Below, one piece after another: positions 37,232 to 49,641 of a stretch of DNA of 64,000 bases. The DNA comes from Cerioporus squamosus. Taxonomy: Eukaryota > Basidiomycota > Agaricomycetes > Polyporales > Polyporaceae. The stretch spans positions 62,001-126,000 of the forward strand of contig JABYQS010000015.1 of assembly GCA_022592435.1 (NCBI GenBank). Direction: 5' to 3'. Both the position numbers and the translations under genes were made by a program. Each line of letters begins with the position of its first letter. The first letter of the stretch is position 1. The notes under the pieces are model-generated. The model worked only from the letters and a program-made list of their open reading frames with translations, was not told the origin of the DNA and ran no database searches.

Positions 37232-38464
37232 ATGTCTCAGGACATCACAGGCTACTGTGCGGCAGCTCTCAAGAGCTTAACTCCTTCCCAGGTCGAGTTC
37301 CTGCAGAAACTCCCGAAGGCCGAGCTGCACGCACACCTCAACGGCTCGATCCCATTATATCTCCTCCAGGAGCTCGCCAACGAGTACTACCAGGCCGCAT
37401 CTACCGATCGGACAGCCACCGTCCTCCAGAGGTCGTCCGCTCAGGCATCCAGACCCTCCAAGACGGCATCCAGCTCGAGGACTGCCACCAATTCTTCGCC
37501 CTCTTCCCCGCCATCTACGCACTCACCTCCAACCCGCCCGCCCTCCGCCGTGCCGCCCGTGCAGTCCTCGAGCACTTCCTCTCCGACAAGGACGGCCACC
37601 CGGAGGCAGCCTACCTCGAGCTCCGCAGCACCCCGCGCGAGACGGCCGCGATGACCCGCAGGCAGTACGTCGAGACGGTGCTGGACGAGGTGGAGCAGTA
37701 CCCGCCCGAACGAGCTGCTTTGATAGTGAGTCTGGACCGCAGGATGGACGCGCGCGCAGCCGCGGAGTGTATTGAATGCGCTGTCAGCCTGCGCAACGCG
37801 GGACGGCGAATCGTTGGCGTTGACCTCTGCGGGGAGATTAAGGTCGGGACCGTTTCTACTGTGCCGCTATCGTCCGTGGTTTCTGGCTGCTTGAATTATT
37901 GAACCAGGCAGGGAACATGGCCGACTTCGAGCAGCACTTCCGCCGTGCGAAAGACGCGGGTTTGAAAGTAACCCTCCACATTGCAGAGGTGAGCGACTCG
38001 CGCATCGATCGATATGAAGGCCAACTCAAGGGCTGTCCAGGTAGCGGAGTGTCCTGTGGAGGAGACGCTCCTCCTCCTGTCGTTCAAGCCCGACAGGCTG
38101 GGACACGCGACGTTCCTCGACGAAGCCTCCAAGAAGATCGTACACACCGAGGAGATCCCCATCGAGCTCTGCCTCTCGTCCAACCTCATAACCAAGACCG
38201 TGCCGACCCTAGACGCACACCACATCCGCTACTACCTGGGACACGACCACCCCATCGCAATATGCGTGAGTCGCCCTGGGCAGCTGCCTCGGTGTATGCG
38301 CGCACTGACCGGGAATGCCTCAGACGGACGATATCCTGCCCTTCCGCAACTCATTACTTGGCGAATATGCGCTCCTCATGGCGCAGCCACCCTTGGGCCT
38401 TGGCCTGACCGAGGCCGAGATAGAGAAGGTTGCAAATATGGGCATGGCGTGCCGGTTCCACTAG
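37232..38464 (+). CDS. adenosine deaminase-like protein (ADAL type)
   Basis: Zinc amidohydrolase of the adenosine/AMP deaminase superfamily, closest to ADAL/MAPDA enzymes that deaminate N6-methyl-AMP to IMP. Exons: 37232-37842, 37908-37988, 38041-38265 and 38324-38464. Metal and active-site landmarks: LPKAELHAHLNGSIP (HxH), YLELRSTPRE, SLDRRM, TLHIAE (His), FKPDRLGHATF (His) and CTDDILPFRNSLLGEYALL, with the catalytic Asp pair split by the last intron. One base appears to be missing in exon 1: the frame changes near 37423, where GTCCTCC would read T-V-P-P-E with one more C. The third acceptor and the GTCGGG donor at 37843 are weaker than average. No signal peptide, so a cytosolic nucleotide-salvage role is inferred. 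Confidence 0.87.
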
Positions 38465-39105
38465 GCTGCTTTCGGGACTACAAGGGAATATCATTGGACC
38501 TCTGGATGGCTAGGAGATTCGTCAGACACACTACTCAACAGCAGCTTATGTATTCCTCTCACCTCTCAATGTATCAACCACCGCTCATAGATCCATGGAA
38601 TTATATAGAACCCCACCGCCCATGTAGCCATTCGGTCCATATCATTTTGTACGTCGCACGGTTGTTACCCCTGACTGCCCTACCCATATCTACTTCGACG
38701 ACAGAAGCGGGCAATTCATAAGAGACCCGACTGCAAATGAATGAGATTGGACTACACAGCAAATTGTGATGAGGCTGCGGTGAACGGGGAGCGATTTTCG
38801 TGCGGAGCTACGACAGTCCAGACGAGATGACTCCATCCATCGTGAAGTGGTCTGCTGCGACACGGACCACGTCCGTTGTGCAAAGCCTTGCGAGACATAT
38901 GCATCAACGACCCGCCCTCATGATCATGCTCGACTTCGACCTTCGCCGCATCGGCGGGACGAGAATCACAGTACTGTGCAATCTGACTATCGTAGTTGCC
39001 TTAGCCTACTTACAGGAGACCGAGCGACAAACGAACGAACGCTGTACAATGTGGAGTAAGACAACAAAAACAAACACATACGTAGCTATAATAATGATAC
39101 ACAAA
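38465..39105. other. convergent intergenic region
   Basis: This 640-base interval lies between the 3' ends of the deaminase (plus) and the bromodomain/BAH gene (minus). Only short frames are present; nothing else is seen. Confidence 0.5.
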
Positions 39106-42089
39106 TCACGTCCACAACCCATGCTCCTTCATCAACGCCTCCAACGTCTCTGTCGCAGTCGGAGGCATCTTCCTCCGCTTCGGCGCTGCAGGCTCGCCGT
39201 CCACGTCCATCGGGTGGTCGCGGTCTCCTTGCTGAGCCGCCTTCCGTTTGCGAGCCAGGAAAGCCAGGTACTTCAGGCTATGCTGTGGGGGCGGGGTGTG
39301 GGCGATGTCCACAGGTGGCGCCCCAAACCAGAGCACCTCGTTGGTTTCCGGATCGCGGTCGAAATGCCTCGCTAAAGAGAAGCGAAACACATGTCAGTAT
39401 GCGCTGGCAGACTACGTGCGGGTCAATGCCGGCATACCTGTCTCAGCAGGGAGCTCCTCCATGATGGCGCTGCTGCCCAACGCCGCGAGGCCACCTGCAG
39501 CGGCAACGATGGACCGGTCCTCCCTTGGCGCCGCAACTTGCATGTACGGAGCTGGAGCCTGCTGCAGCGTCGAGGTCGATGGTTGCGGAATGGGAGGGAC
39601 ATAGGGAACGCCTGCCTTGGCGGCTGCACGCTCCGCTTCCGCCTTAGTCACAGCAGCCCTCTTGGGCCGCTTGGTCCGACCGGTCCCACTATCTGGCTTC
39701 TCGCTCTCAGCCTTCTCCTTCTCCTTCTCGCCCGCGACAGCGTCGATGATAGCCCCAGGGGCCTTCAGCTTCGGGTTGGTAAGGAAGGGGCTGGGGACCC
39801 GTCGTGGCATGACAGCGCGTTCGAACGGGTAGATCGGCATGAACTCCTCCTTCTTCCGGACCTCCTCGGGTATGCACGAGTTCCAGTTCTTAATCTTGAC
39901 GAAGGCGCGCTCGCGGTCGTTGTACCGCGAGTCGCACACGTACAGGGGCCAGCCTGGATACCAGAACGGGGGCCGTGGCCGGCCGCGGGCATGGCGCACC
40001 GTGAACTGACAGGCGACTTTCTCGAGGATGTCTTCTAGCGGGTGGTCCGCGAAGTGACCTGGAAGAAGCAAAGCTAGTGTTAATTCCGCATACTGCCGCT
40101 GCGAGGATCGTGCGTACTCGACTTGAAGACCTCCTTTTCGAAGAATTGCCGATCCGCGGGGTGCAAGGTCTGGCAACATCGTCCGTTAACAACGCGTCGC
40201 GTCTCAGCCGGCGAAGTCGAAGACCCACCTGTTCTGGCCTGAAGTACCAGCACACAGACACCCCCACCTGGCCTTTCCGCTGACTGGGTAAATGGGCGGT
40301 CATCAGTAGCCTTATCGCACGATCGTGACCACGGGGCTTACGCTTCTTCTGACACGAAGCACTTGAAGACATGGCCGACAATCGGTCTGCTGGGGTCATC
40401 CGGATTGCTGAGATGCAACCAGTCGGCGATGCGAATAGTCCAGCCTTTGTAATGCACCTCGTCAAGAAGTTTCTTGTCCCTCAAGGACAAGCGTATCGTT
40501 GTCAACGCTGGGCCGGTCATGCCCTCTGGAGGTGGTGCACTCAAGGAAGTTGCTGTCCCAGGTCCGGCAGGAAGACTGGCAAACTTCGTGGTCGAGACAT
40601 AAGGTGCCGCAGGTGGATTAGGAGATGTGAGCGCCTGGTAGAAACGCTGTCGGAGGGTCACGAGTATGTGAGGCGACAGTAGAGGGAATACTGCATACCA
40701 GACGCACCTGTAACACAACCACATTACCATAAGGTTCAGTCCCTATCTCGTACCAGCGACGAGCCTTCAGGAACAGTTGAGCCATTTCCTTGTCGAACGC
40801 CTGCGACGTCTCATAGTAGTTCATGCGAGCGCGGCTCTGAAGCGTACTGTACGTCAGGGATATTGACAATGGGTGGTGCGTACGTGAAGTATTACCTCTA
40901 CGAGCTGGAGTGAAAGAGGTGACTGTCGAGATGGGAGGGCGTCAGGTCGGCTACAGAGGCAGAACGACATGCTCTTCCTAAGTCGCTCACCGTGAAGGAC
41001 AAATCTGGTATACTTGTCTCCTCGGGAAGTGCTTCCAGGCTCGCTGCAAGCTTGTTGCCGCTGCATCGAAACCTCGTAAGTTTGATCATGTCATGCTACG
41101 AAAGGAAATGGCATACTGTTCATCCCTGTACTTGGAGAGAGTGACCACGATCTCCACCATGCGGTCCTGTCATCCTCTGGTTAAGCGGCGCGACCCTGAT
41201 CGGAATGGACAACGGCTGTGCGCTCGCGTACTCACAGGAGTAATGTCTTCCGCCCATCCAACGTCGGAAAAGCCCTCCCAGCGAGGAAGTCCCTTCTCGA
41301 GTTGCCTCACGATTTCGTCGCTCTCCCCATCCCTTGCGGCGTCCTGACCAATAACTTCTGGCTCAGGCGTCCCCCCGATATCGACATCCATGTCTGGTGT
41401 AGCAGAACGTGCGGGTGACTTGGCCTTGACCGGCTCCTTGGCTTGGGATGAGCCGGATGGTGTGGCGTTGACATGCAATCGTGGGGGTACGGTGGTTGCA
41501 GGTTGCGATTTGGCTGAGGACTGAGACTTGACCGGTACTGGAGTGGCTGCGGCATGCTCCTTGGGCTCTTTCTTGGGCTGTAGTGTCTGAGCGACAGACG
41601 TGGTAGGGGATGTGGGAGGCGCAGGGAGGACCGACCGTGCCCTCCATTCGTTCTCGAGGATGCCCTTCGTGGCAGACGATATGTTCGAGGCAGCGGTAAA
41701 GACAAGGGGCGTGGATACTCACCTTCAACGTGGTTGCGTCCTTCGCAATCTGACTCCCCTCCTCATTGTAATACAGCGCATTGAGGAAGACGAGATTAAG
41801 GTCCTGAAACGCGTCAAGGGCGTTCTTGTACTTGTTCTGCGAGAGATTCGCCTTGACCCCGTTGATGCAACGTGGTTGAGGTATCACCTAGTGGAGCAAA
41901 AATTTGAATAAGCGGGTATTAGATCGCGTCACAAGGGCGAGGAACCTCGTAGTACTCAGGCCAGGAGTCCCTGTCGACCAGCTCGAGAAACATGTCCGCG
42001 AGTCGTCGCTTTGCACGGCGGCTAGTCGCGCCGGTGAGCGCGTTGATGACCTCGTTGATGGCGGTCTTCTGCGCAGCGTTGACCGGCAT
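39106..42089 (-). CDS. RSC1/2-type double bromodomain and BAH protein
   Basis: Probable subunit of the RSC/SWI-SNF chromatin remodeller that reads acetylated histones. First exons: 41946-42089, 41723-41887 and 41236-41664, joined in phase. Bromodomain 1 is near residues 10-100 (DSWPEYYE, then VIPQPRCINGVKANL and FLNALYYNEEGS). A Ser/Pro/Lys linker follows. Bromodomain 2 is around 40720-41200 (MVEIVVTLSKYRDE, SPLSLQLVE, ARMNYYETSQAFDKEM and FLKARRWYE). The BAH domain follows at about 39960-40480 (HYKGWTIRIADWLHL, CWYFRPEQT, QFFEKEVFKS and HARGRPRPPFWYPGW). The C-terminus is a Lys/Glu/Pro-rich region with a basic APKRRK patch, ending EHGLWT. The junction near 40840 inside bromodomain 2 does not join in frame with plain GT-AG choices, so either a border is misread or a base is wrong. 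Confidence 0.85.
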
Positions 42090-42359
42090 AGTGGCGAGGA
42101 GAATAAGACGCAGCAGGCGGTGAAAGGACGCGACGGTGGCGAGAGAGCAGAGTGAACAGTTGGTGAACACACGCCGGCCCGTCCCAAGACACTCCGGCAA
42201 ACGCCGTGATTGCGCGCACGTGGCGCAAATATGGACCTACAGCCACTGGCACTGCAGTGGCCCCTTCAGCTGCGACCTCATGCATGTTGTTGCCCTGCTC
42301 GCCAGCCATTGTTTCAAAGACGTGTCTTCCTACCCATACATCTGCGCAGCGAACCCACC
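42090..42359. promoter_or_regulatory. divergent promoter interval
   Basis: About 270 bases between the bromodomain/BAH gene (minus) and the small gene at 42360 (plus). No clear core element is visible. Confidence 0.35.
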
Positions 42360-43051
42360 ATGGACTCGGTCACTTCCTCAGCCCGACCGATCGGGGATAC
42401 CCCGAAAGACGAACCTCAATCCGACCTAGCGCAGGACCTCGCTTCATCCCCCGTGGTTTGGTTCAGGGTAGCAAGGTTCCCAGCTTCAGAAGATAACCGG
42501 CTTTCAACGCAACGCAATTACGACCGAATTGGCATTGGTTTGTGCATTGACAGCCTGGCATCTGGCGTTTGTCGGTCACCATCACTCCTCCCGGCTGCCA
42601 GGAAGCCTCTGCCGCGTTAGTTGCAGTGCATGTCTTGCCGCCGGGACATGGGCCTCTTCCCCGCAGAACGCTGTCCTCCCCGCAGGCTGCCCCATCTCCT
42701 TAACAAGGTCCGCGGAGCAATTCAGTAGCGAGGCTTGGAAGCCGGGCGTGCTCGACCGGAGGCGACTTACAGGTCTGCTGTTAATCCTCCTACCAAACCA
42801 GGTACGTGAACAAGCTGCTGTGGCGCACATACATGACGTTGATGTGAATTGACGTACTGTTGTTAGCGTTTCAGACTCTGCCGCGAACCGTTGTGATCCC
42901 CAAAGATCCTGCGCCCATCGAGGAGGCTTATTTGCCGAGAGCGTCCCTAGATCTTTGGCTCACCGACCTCGACCCGGTCTTCCTTCATATGCCCCTCAAA
43001 GTCAAGCAAGCGAAGTCCGAGTTCCACAACACGCCCCCATGTACGGCCTGA
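42360..43051 (+). CDS. hypothetical three-exon protein
   Basis: Exons 42360-42537, 42602-42801 and 42875-43051 have GT-AG borders and compatible phases, giving 184 residues from ATG 42360 to TGA 43051. The N-terminus is polar and acidic (MDSVTSSARPIGDTPKDEP), the centre has a short hydrophobic run (LTGLLLILL), and the C-terminal exon is well structured in appearance (LPRTVVIPKDPAPIEEAYL, LDLWLTDLDPVFLHM). I do not recognise a family. The first donor GTTTGT is weak, so an alternative splice form is possible. Confidence 0.45.
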
Positions 43052-44087
43052 CCCGTCCAGTTAGCGGCACGTATGCTCCCTCCTGTTCTGTGGCGCAAGG
43101 CGGTGCGAACAGCGTCGTCTTTGCAAATGAGTGTCGCTGGGGGTTTGTGCCCAGCGGCGTCAGCATTGCTAGCATGTGCGTAGACTCTGCCCGCAGTATG
43201 AGCGTGTGAGTCAGTCGTCGGAACTGTCAAGTACATGTTTCTGAGCGGCTTCCTGGCCGTTACGGCAGCAGCGAGGGCGGCGAATGAAACAGTCGACACA
43301 CGGCATGCCGTCGTGTCCGTACTCCGACCTAGCGGCCGCCTCGAAGTCGCCCTTCTGCGCACTCGTTCAACTTCCGTCTGGCTATGGCAACGCCACTTGA
43401 CGAGTGCGTCTTTGTCGGCCCATGGGGCGTCGACGGGCGCATCGTCTCGTGATGGATCGTCGGATGCAGGGAGGGCCGTCATGTTGCCACGATGCATCCC
43501 ATGCATGCGTCTCGCCCTTCCGAGACCCTTCGCTCTGCGGTCTATTGCTCGCCACATATCCGCATTGGGATAGGACGGCGGAAGACCCGGCGGTCGGAGC
43601 AGCAGATGGTCTCATTGCAGACCCTGCCCGCTGACCATCCTGCTCCCAGTGCGCTCACTGGCTGTGTGGCCTCGTCGACCTTCTCATCTTCCAAGTATAG
43701 GGCACGGTGTGAGTGCTTCCCCTTATCAGCGCGCCTGTCGCGGGAGGCCTGAATCCGGAGAATCGGAGGGTAGACAAAGGAGAAGGCAGGGGCGTCCCAA
43801 CCCAACGTCACTTCTCTCATGTTGATAGATGTCCGTGCGCTGGAATGGGGATGTTCCATAATCAGGCCAAGCTCGCGAATGTCGGGAAGCGGCATTGATT
43901 GTCCAGCAGTCAAGTCTCGATCTCCTGTCCCTAACCAACCCAAGGAACGACACCTCATTGCCGACAACGTGGACGTGCTTCCTTGAATTCAAAATCGTCG
44001 TCATTCTTCTGGATATATAACCCACTACCTTCAGCCTCCCGCCCGTACACCACGAGCCTCCGTTGGATCCTCACCCCAGCGCCCGAC
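43052..44087. other. intergenic, no gene seen
   Basis: About 1 kb with short open frames on both strands (up to 190 codons on minus), none with family resemblance. The final 100 bases before 44088 form the probable leader of the zinc-finger gene and contain a GATATATAA stretch at 44012-44020. Confidence 0.45.
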
Positions 44088-45462
44088 ATGCACAACGGTC
44101 CCTCGCCATCGTCCTACATGTTCCCGACGCCACAAGCACCAACCCACGCCCAGTACACGCTCTCAGGCTTCTCACTGCGATCCCCGCCAGACGATCATAG
44201 TACGGTCTACATCCACGCCGGTCCGTCCAATAGCAGCGCCTCCCACAGCGCTCCCGCCCAAATCAGTCACCCGTATGCCTCGCCCGGCTTGGACCCACTT
44301 GCCCTCTACCCGGTACCACTGTCCAGCTACGGAGCCTCTGGGCATAAAACCCAGCAGGGGGCGACGAACTGGGCAACAACAGCCACCACATCCTCTACCA
44401 TGGCGATCACGATTCCTCGCTACGCCTGTCCTGATTCCAGCTCGGGGAGGTCCTCTCGCGACGGCGGGGATGGGGACAGCAGCTCAGACGGCGGACGGGA
44501 CCCCACGCCGCCGCCTGCTGCGCGCCAGCGGGCAAAGGACGTGAAGAAGAAGATACACGCCTGCATGATGTGTCACAAGTCCTTCGATCGGTACGTGAAT
44601 GGGCCTTCTGCGAGCTCCCAGACAGACAGACTCATGGATGCTGCCATTCGCGGTGCTTACTTTCATCCATGCAGGCCCAGCACGCTCAAGAAGGTGAGCT
44701 CATCTGCGAACTCTTTGGCTACCTGCCGCGACGCGATGCTTATTGGTCTCCCAGCATCTTCTCGTGCACACGGGAGAGAAAGGTACGTAAGAGGCACCGC
44801 TGCACACTCTTCTCGGCTCACAGCGCTACTCGCCAGCCTTCTCGTGCGAAAGCTGTGGACGACGATTCGGCGTCGCGTCCAACCTCAACCGCCACGCAAA
44901 GACATGCCGCGTTGCCCACGCCGCTCCCTCCTCTGCCTCAGGCCGTGCCCCTGCATCGTCCGCCTCCGACTCCGGGACGCCTGCTGCAGGCAACGAAGCC
45001 CGCGCGACGTCAGCCTCTGACGCAGGCGAGAGTGCAGCCGCTGTCTCAGACGACGCACACGCCGCATCCGCGACGTCGAACGCTAACCCCGTTCCCCGCC
45101 GCGCCCCTCGCAAGCGCAAGTCCGACGGCGAGGAACCCAGCGTGCCCGATGCACCGTCGGAGCGGCAGCAGCCCCGACCCCGGAAGCGAGCACGCCGCGC
45201 CCCCTCCCCTGAGCGTTGGGTCCCCGACAGCCTGAAGACGTTCGACCTCACTCCCATCGTGAAAAGCACGCCCGTCCCTCTCCCGCCCGTGCGCCCGTTC
45301 TCGGACACCTACAACCAGTTCTTCGAGGAGCGCGACTCGTTCGACGAGAACGCGTCCGTGAACCCGTACCACCCGGGCGGCTGGAAGGGTCGCCTCCCTG
45401 GTCCGGGCCTGATGGGCCACAACGTCGCGAACAGGAGCGGCGGACAGCTCCTCATCTTCTGA
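44088..45462 (+). CDS. C2H2-type zinc-finger protein
   Basis: Likely DNA-binding transcription factor. Exons 44088-44590, 44675-44693 (19 nt), 44755-44782 and 44837-45462 join in phase (391 residues). The first finger is built from three exons: CMMCHKSFDR, PSTLKK, HLLVHTGEK (C-x2-C-x12-H-x3-H). The second is FSCESCGRRFGVASNLNRHAKTC, with the last ligand a Cys (C2HC). The N-terminal third is Ser/Thr/Pro-rich with possible activation character. Downstream of the fingers lie an Ala/Ser-rich region, a basic patch RRAPRKRKSDG suited to nuclear import, and a conserved-looking end (ERWVPDSLKTFDL, NPYHPGGWKGRLPGPGLMGH). The acceptor at 44836 rather than 44823 is required by both phase and the finger linker TGEKAF. 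ATG 44088 was preferred over an upstream in-frame codon at 43983. Confidence 0.85.
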
Positions 45463-45813
45463 ACCATCTAATTCTGCGTGCTACCGGTGTTGTACGAGCT
45501 AGATTGATTCCTTCCTCGGGTCGGTGTTCTAAAGGTCAGGCATAAACGGTGACAGCCTTGTTCAGATAGATTGAGCTCGTGCAGTATATGTACCACTGAT
45601 TTCTGTTTCGCGATATATACTAATAGCAGCATGCCTAGCACCTGCCATTGGTAGCAGCAGTGTTCGCCGCATCTTAGTTTATTGTGCTGTACTCTGCTAA
45701 ATCTCCCCACTAGTCGAACAATGATGTCCATAGGCGTACGCAACCATGTAGACCAAACACGAAGCATTGGCAATAAATTACGGTCCAACGTCCTCGTCTG
45801 ACACGGACCTGTT

Positions 45814-48800
45814 TTACTTCCGGTACTTGTTGAAAAGCTTCGTTCCCGCTGCGCACGTCGAATTGAATCAGCAATCCGCGGCCGTGGAAACATAGCGTCA
45901 TCACACTCACAGCTTGCCAGGTTCTGGATCGAGTTCTTCGCTCCCTGCCCAGCAACGTTTCCCACCAAATTCAGTGCCTGACCCAACGGCCCGCTGGAAT
46001 ATCCCGACCCCTGGCCAGCCGAGTACCCAGCAGACGGCTGTGGTGGACGATTGTGCGCCGGCGGGGGCGGGGGCGGTGGAAGGGGCGGAGAGAAACTTTG
46101 CGAAGGTGGCCCGCCATACGGTGCATGCCCAGGGGAAGAGGGCACATAATAATCACCAGGCCTCTGTATTGCATGCGGCTCCGGTGGCATCGGGCTGTAG
46201 TATTCGTCTTGCGTCGAGGGGTTGCCGTACCCGTAGGGACCTGTCAACGATGCACGCAGCTGTGGTCAGGATCTCGTACGCGAAAACTTCACGATGGCAA
46301 GATAACGCGGAAACCGGGTGCAGGAAAAACGAAGGCCACGCTCGGAATAAGCATGTAGACATGCATGGACGGACATTACGCGGCCGGACCTTGGTCTGAG
46401 GCCCCCGAATTCTCAGCGATCCCTTTAGATCCGCCCTGCGGGCGCGAGCTAGAAGACAGCAGGGAAAGTGCGAACAAAAGAGAAGGCACACTTACGTTGG
46501 AGAGGTGGTGGCGCGGGGCCTGCCGCGTGCGGGAATGAGATCGGTTCTCCTGATCCAGAGTAGTACGTTGCCTCCTGCGGGGCGGGTGCATGGTACGGGG
46601 AAGACGGGAACGATGTATGATTCGAGGGTGTGCCGTAGAAACTGCTGTCGGCCGTAGGAACGTGAGCTTCTGGGAAGGCGAATCCTCCGACATTGTCGTG
46701 AGATCCCTGCCCATAGTCGTCCCTCGTAGGTGATGTGGGTGGGCGACTGTGGGCTAGAGACGGCCTCGGTCTGAGGGGAGGCGGCGGCGGTGACGTAGTG
46801 CCAGACTGGTGACCAGGCAGATATGACGGTGCATATCCAGATTGATGGTGAGTCGGGGTCTGGACGTTGTGTGGCTGCTCATCACGGTGGAAGAACTGCT
46901 CGATGACTGCCGTAGGACCCTGAGGCCTGCTCCATTCTGGCGGCGGCCACTGAGCTTGGGACCAAGGGCCAGGCGGGCCAGACGGTGGAGCTACAGACGG
47001 GGAAGGGAAGGTGAACCCAGGCTCTGTTGGGGGAAGAGGGCCCGAGGAAGAATGAGACGTATGTGAGTGATGCGAGTGGTGCGAGTGTGCGGGTGAAACC
47101 GGGCGTGGCGAAGGTGAGTGAGAATGCAGGCCGTTGTACCCTTGGCCTGGGCGCGGAGAGGAAGGCAATGACGGCGAGATACCGAGATGGCTGAAGTCTT
47201 CAGTGGGAACATGCAGCGGAGACGACTGAGGGCTATTCGGGTGGCTGGTAGTTTGAGGGCCAGTAGATGGTCTCGCGAGGCTCTGTGGACGTGACCCGCT
47301 GTTCACGACTGGAGGGGCTGGGCGTGTAGACAGAGGCGAAGACGGTGCTTGTGACTGCGCAGATGGTCTCCGCCCTAGCGGTACAGGTGGTGGCCGGCTA
47401 GAAGCAGGCTGGTTCTGTGATTCCTCCGCCTCTAGACTGTACGGCGGGGGCGGAGGTTCGTCACCGTCCCCCTTGCTCGGCATGAGTTTCTCCCACTCCT
47501 CCCAGGATGGTCCTTTCTCCTTGCTTCCGGAACCACCTGCGGACGACGGGCCCGCTTCATCTTCATACCTGGGGCGTGTAGACCAGTAGTCCTGAAGTTC
47601 CTTGGAGGGAAAGGTGTCGAGAATTAAGCGATCACCGCGGAGACCCTCGGCGGCGAAGCCACATATGCGCATGTACCAGTCTGGTGGGAGGTCGAACCCG
47701 TCTTCGTCAAGAGCCATGAATCGGTACTTCTCGTGCACGGGCACCTGCCGCTTGTGCGGGACAACGGGCATGAACGCGGTGCCTTCATCGTACCTGGAAA
47801 GATACAGTCAGCATATGCTCCTCGGCAGTTCTGACAACATAACATACTCGTCCCACATGGCACCGTAGACGGTGCGAACATTGTGGCGGCGAACATTGAA
47901 CAGTTGCCGCCACATGAAATGTCCCCCTTTCCGAGGGCAGTCATTCCATGACCACTTGCCCTCCGATAGATTGTAGCCCTAGATCGAGTTCAATCACGTC
48001 CGCTCAGTATGCGACTGTTGCACAGATAACACGGTACGCACCGAACCGCCAGGAAAGACGACAGGAATATAATCAACCTTCCTCATGCCCCGATTATGCT
48101 CCCACCTGTCGTTGTGCTGCTTGATAAACTCCACGTCTCCTTTGATCTTCTCCTCCTCAAACCGGTCCGCGCCAGCCTCGTCGCTGAATCTCCCGATAGT
48201 CCACGGAGAGATTGCGTCGAACTCCTCCATGTACACTCTCACAAACTCCGGGTTGGGGTCCGCGTCCATAACAGACGTCCGCCAGTGCGCGGGGACACCG
48301 GCCATGATGTACGCGCCCCCAGGGGTGTTGTTGCGGATGAACCGCGTGATAGAGCGGACGGTGGCGGGAGAATGGTGTGCGTCGGACATGCCGAAGCCCC
48401 AGAGAGCGACGACGGGACGACGTTGCTCGCGAAGGTAGGCTGGGCTGTCAAGGATCGCTTTGCGGCGGATGAGGTGAATCCAATCATGCTCGAGAATGCG
48501 TTGAATGCGATCTGGCGCTACTCCGGAGACATCGTACCTATCGTTCGAACGGCAGAGTCAGCGCACATATAAGTCACTCGTAATCCCCGAGACTTGCAAT
48601 CAGACAGCAAGACGTACATGATTGCGAAGACGCGTCCTTCCTTCTCCGCCGCCTCCATGACCCTATCTCCGACCTCATCCCTGATCTTCCTGATACCCTC
48701 ATTGCCCTGCTCCAAATCGCACTGACCTGCAAAGCGCTGCAGAAACGCGCCATCCACGCCGTGCTGCGCCATCCAATTGAAGTGTCTCTGTACAGTCTTG

Positions 48801-49093
48801 GGATGGCGCGAAGAGAACAGGAACGCCTGCTCGCCGTTCGCATGCCTCAAGCCAGGAGCTGGAAACAGCTCCGACGGAGTGTACTCGGACACGTCAGGCC
48901 AGAGATCGGTATTGGGACGACCGCCGTCCGGAATAGGGTAGTTAAACCAGTGAAGCCAACCGTGGTGTCCCGGGCCTACGGGCTCGCCATCTCCGGCGCA
49001 TGTGAACCAGCCTTGGTAGCCAACGAGGAACTTGTCATGAATGGTTGAGGGGTCGGCGCGCTTGAGAGTTCTGCCTCGGCTTGAGCTCGCCAT
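45814..49093 (-). CDS. GH99-like (xylosidase/arabinosidase-type) protein with proline-rich tail
   Basis: Six exons join in phase: 48618-49093, 48042-48537, 47848-47978, 46496-47793, 45911-46240 and 45814-45848 (921 residues). The N-terminal 400 residues resemble GH99-like glycoside hydrolases, often labelled xylosidase/arabinosidase in fungi: KFLVGYQGWFTCAGDG, HHGWLHWFNYPIPDG, DGAFLQRFAGQ, FAIMYDVSG, YDEGTAFMPVVP. No signal peptide is seen, so it is probably intracellular. After an acidic linker come about 430 residues rich in Pro/Ser/His with PPPPPY-like motifs, then GQALNLVGNVAGQG, and a short last exon ending KLFNKYRK. Such tails suggest binding to WW or SH3 partners, an inference only. 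Catalytic residues were not identified. Confidence 0.75.
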
Positions 49094-49641
49094 GGACTAT
49101 GTAGGAAGAGGAGTGGGTGGGGAACGAGGAGGTTTGCCAAGGAATACTTGTTCCACAGGCGCCGCGATGTCTGTCAAAGTACTGCCACAGCAGAGGCGAT
49201 GATGCCACAGAATTGAGAGATGAAGGCGTGTATATGAGCTTTGGTCAGGCGAATGAAGGTAGGAAGAGAGCTCGCATCACGGCGTCAGTATTGTCTTGCT
49301 CACATACAGCTTCTGTCGTCTTCAGCCACATTGCATCGGATTGCGCACGTGATGGAAGTAGCTGTGCATTGTGTCTGTACTTTTCGTACAGCCAATTCAC
49401 ATTGCCGGTGCGAAAACACGTCCGTCGCGTACGGGAGGTTGGTAGAGAATGGTGGAAGAGAAGGGAAGCTTAGAGGGACGACGACACCGCACGCCTCGAG
49501 TTCGCAGTGCGCACACGCGTGATCCGCGCGTAAGCGCTCAAGACGCGGTTGGCATGAGCGTTGCCTGCTCGAGGTTGAGCGTCGAACTTCGACCACGTCC
49601 ACCTCGCCAACCTCCTCCTCCCCGTCGTGCACTGTACGTCC
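49094..49641. promoter_or_regulatory. divergent promoter interval
   Basis: 548 bases between the GH99-like gene (minus) and APC11 (plus). No defined element is recognised. Confidence 0.35.

Noticed and set aside
42985..43557. 190-codon minus-strand frame
   Set aside because: It overlaps the supported gene 42360-43051 and has no recognisable domain or splice context.
43983..44087. Upstream extension of the zinc-finger protein
   Set aside because: In-frame but hydrophobic and unlike the rest; ATG 44088 has a better position and leaves a normal leader.
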